A stretch of DNA of 32,158 nt from Acidimicrobiales bacterium (GTDB lineage Bacteria; Actinomycetota; Acidimicrobiia; Acidimicrobiales; RAAP-2): NCBI GenBank assembly GCA_017883125.1, contig JADGOD010000008.1, positions 1 through 32,158 of the forward strand, read 5' to 3'. Position numbers and translations under genes: made by a program. Position 1 is the first letter of the stretch, and each line of letters begins with the position of its first letter. Positions 31,772 to 32,158 of the stretch are shown here, one piece after another. The notes below the pieces were generated by a model, which saw only the letters and a list, made by a program, of their open reading frames with translations, did not search any database and had not been told where the DNA came from.

Positions 31772-32131
31772 CTCATCTGCAGGAGTGAGAGTCTCACCCG
31801 GCGCTTCGTCGGGGGACAGCGCCAGGAAGCCCACCTCGCCGAGAGAGGCTCCTTGGGCGCTCCGAGGTGCATGCCGACCTCTTCCCGCGGGACGACCCTT
31901 GGTCACGACGACCAGCAGCCCTCCCAGGACCAAGAGGACCACGGCAACGACGATCAGGGGCCCGATGGCAGTCCCCGCAGCGGTTGCGGTCTCGCTGCTG
32001 CCGGGAGAAGGGGCCGCAGCGGCCGCCGAGGCGACGAACGTGGCTCCAGTGGCGCCGAGAGCAACGCCCGACCAGGCGCGGGCGGCGCCCGGGATGACGG
32101 ACGAGATGCGACGTCGGGGCGATGTCTTCAT
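31733..32131 (-). CDS. putative secreted or membrane-anchored small protein
   Basis: A 132-aa frame I do not recognise. Residues 1-40 look like a signal peptide: a basic start (MKTSPRRRI), a hydrophobic Ala/Gly core and an AAAAAP cleavage region. A second hydrophobic helix follows (about residues 57-79), then a basic stop-transfer KGRPAGRGR. The remaining tail of about 45 residues is polar and would be cytoplasmic. A purine-rich AAAGGGAG lies just before the ATG. The last 13 codons are the antisense strand of tRNA-Asn (reading GRDSNSQPHD), which probably just fills the frame to the first stop. Function unknown; the frame could also be an artefact, but signal peptide plus helix is hard to get by chance. 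Confidence 0.55.
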   Translation of the reverse strand: MKTSPRRRISSVIPGAARAWSGVALGATGATFVASAAAAAPSPGSSETATAAGTAIGPLIVVAVVLLVLGGLLVVVTKGRPAGRGRHAPRSAQGASLGEVGFLALSPDEAPGETLTPADELRGRDSNSQPHD

Positions 32132-32158
32132 GAGCTCCCTTTGGGGCTGGGCGAGGTA

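Overview
The window is a dense, G+C-rich bacterial chromosome segment carrying almost only conserved housekeeping genes. Codon bias, FolP2-type and PAC2-type proteins, a DrrAB-like ABC pair and leaderless GTG/ATG starts point to Actinomycetota. An Acidimicrobiia-like lineage is my best guess, but this rests on general resemblance and no database search. I see no CRISPR array, insertion sequence, prophage or plasmid gene.

Layout. (1) 1-5.3 kb: tRNA-Ala(GGC), then leuS divergent from it, a YgjP-type metallopeptidase, and a convergent pair of a PAC2-family protein and an APH-like phosphotransferase. (2) 5.3-8.2 kb: a thioredoxin-TPR protein, a FolP2-type dihydropteroate synthase homologue and holA in one unit, meeting rpsT tail to tail. 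(3) 8.4-17.3 kb: lepA, then a tightly overlapping chain hrcA-dnaJ-rsmE-HIT-phoH-ybeY-CNNM/CorC-era, starting from a CIRCE operator whose spacer holds the -10 box. (4) 17.2-23.6 kb: dinG on the minus strand, divergent from uppS-small membrane protein-recO, then a 56-codon photolyase remnant, hemW and glyS. (5) 23.7-25.5 kb: a minus-strand DrrAB-type ABC exporter. (6) 25.6-32.2 kb: ppdK with a Lys/Ala tail, dnaG-sigA, tRNA-Asn(GTT), and a small secreted or membrane protein gene that runs antisense into that tRNA.

How the genes work together. Most act in translation and 30S maturation (leuS, glyS, rpsT, lepA, rsmE, ybeY, era, two tRNAs), in replication and repair (holA, dnaG, dinG, recO) and in transcription control (hrcA, sigA). 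The order holA-rpsT-lepA-hrcA-dnaJ-rsmE-phoH-ybeY-era-recO-glyS-(PPDK-related gene)-dnaG-sigA closely parallels the order I recall for Bacillus subtilis, so this is an old conserved backbone with lineage-specific insertions.

The most notable observations are regulatory or evolutionary; I do not see a new defence or biosynthetic system. At nearly every operon-first gene a TANNNT hexamer lies 6-9 bases before the start codon, which indicates leaderless mRNAs and fixes several start sites. A CIRCE promoter heads an eight-gene unit that joins a chaperone with 16S/30S maturation factors. PPDK carries a histone-H1-like tail made by a 30-bp tandem duplication. A photolyase N-terminus is fused to the front edge of hemW. 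The FolP-family protein has FolP2-type rather than canonical motifs.
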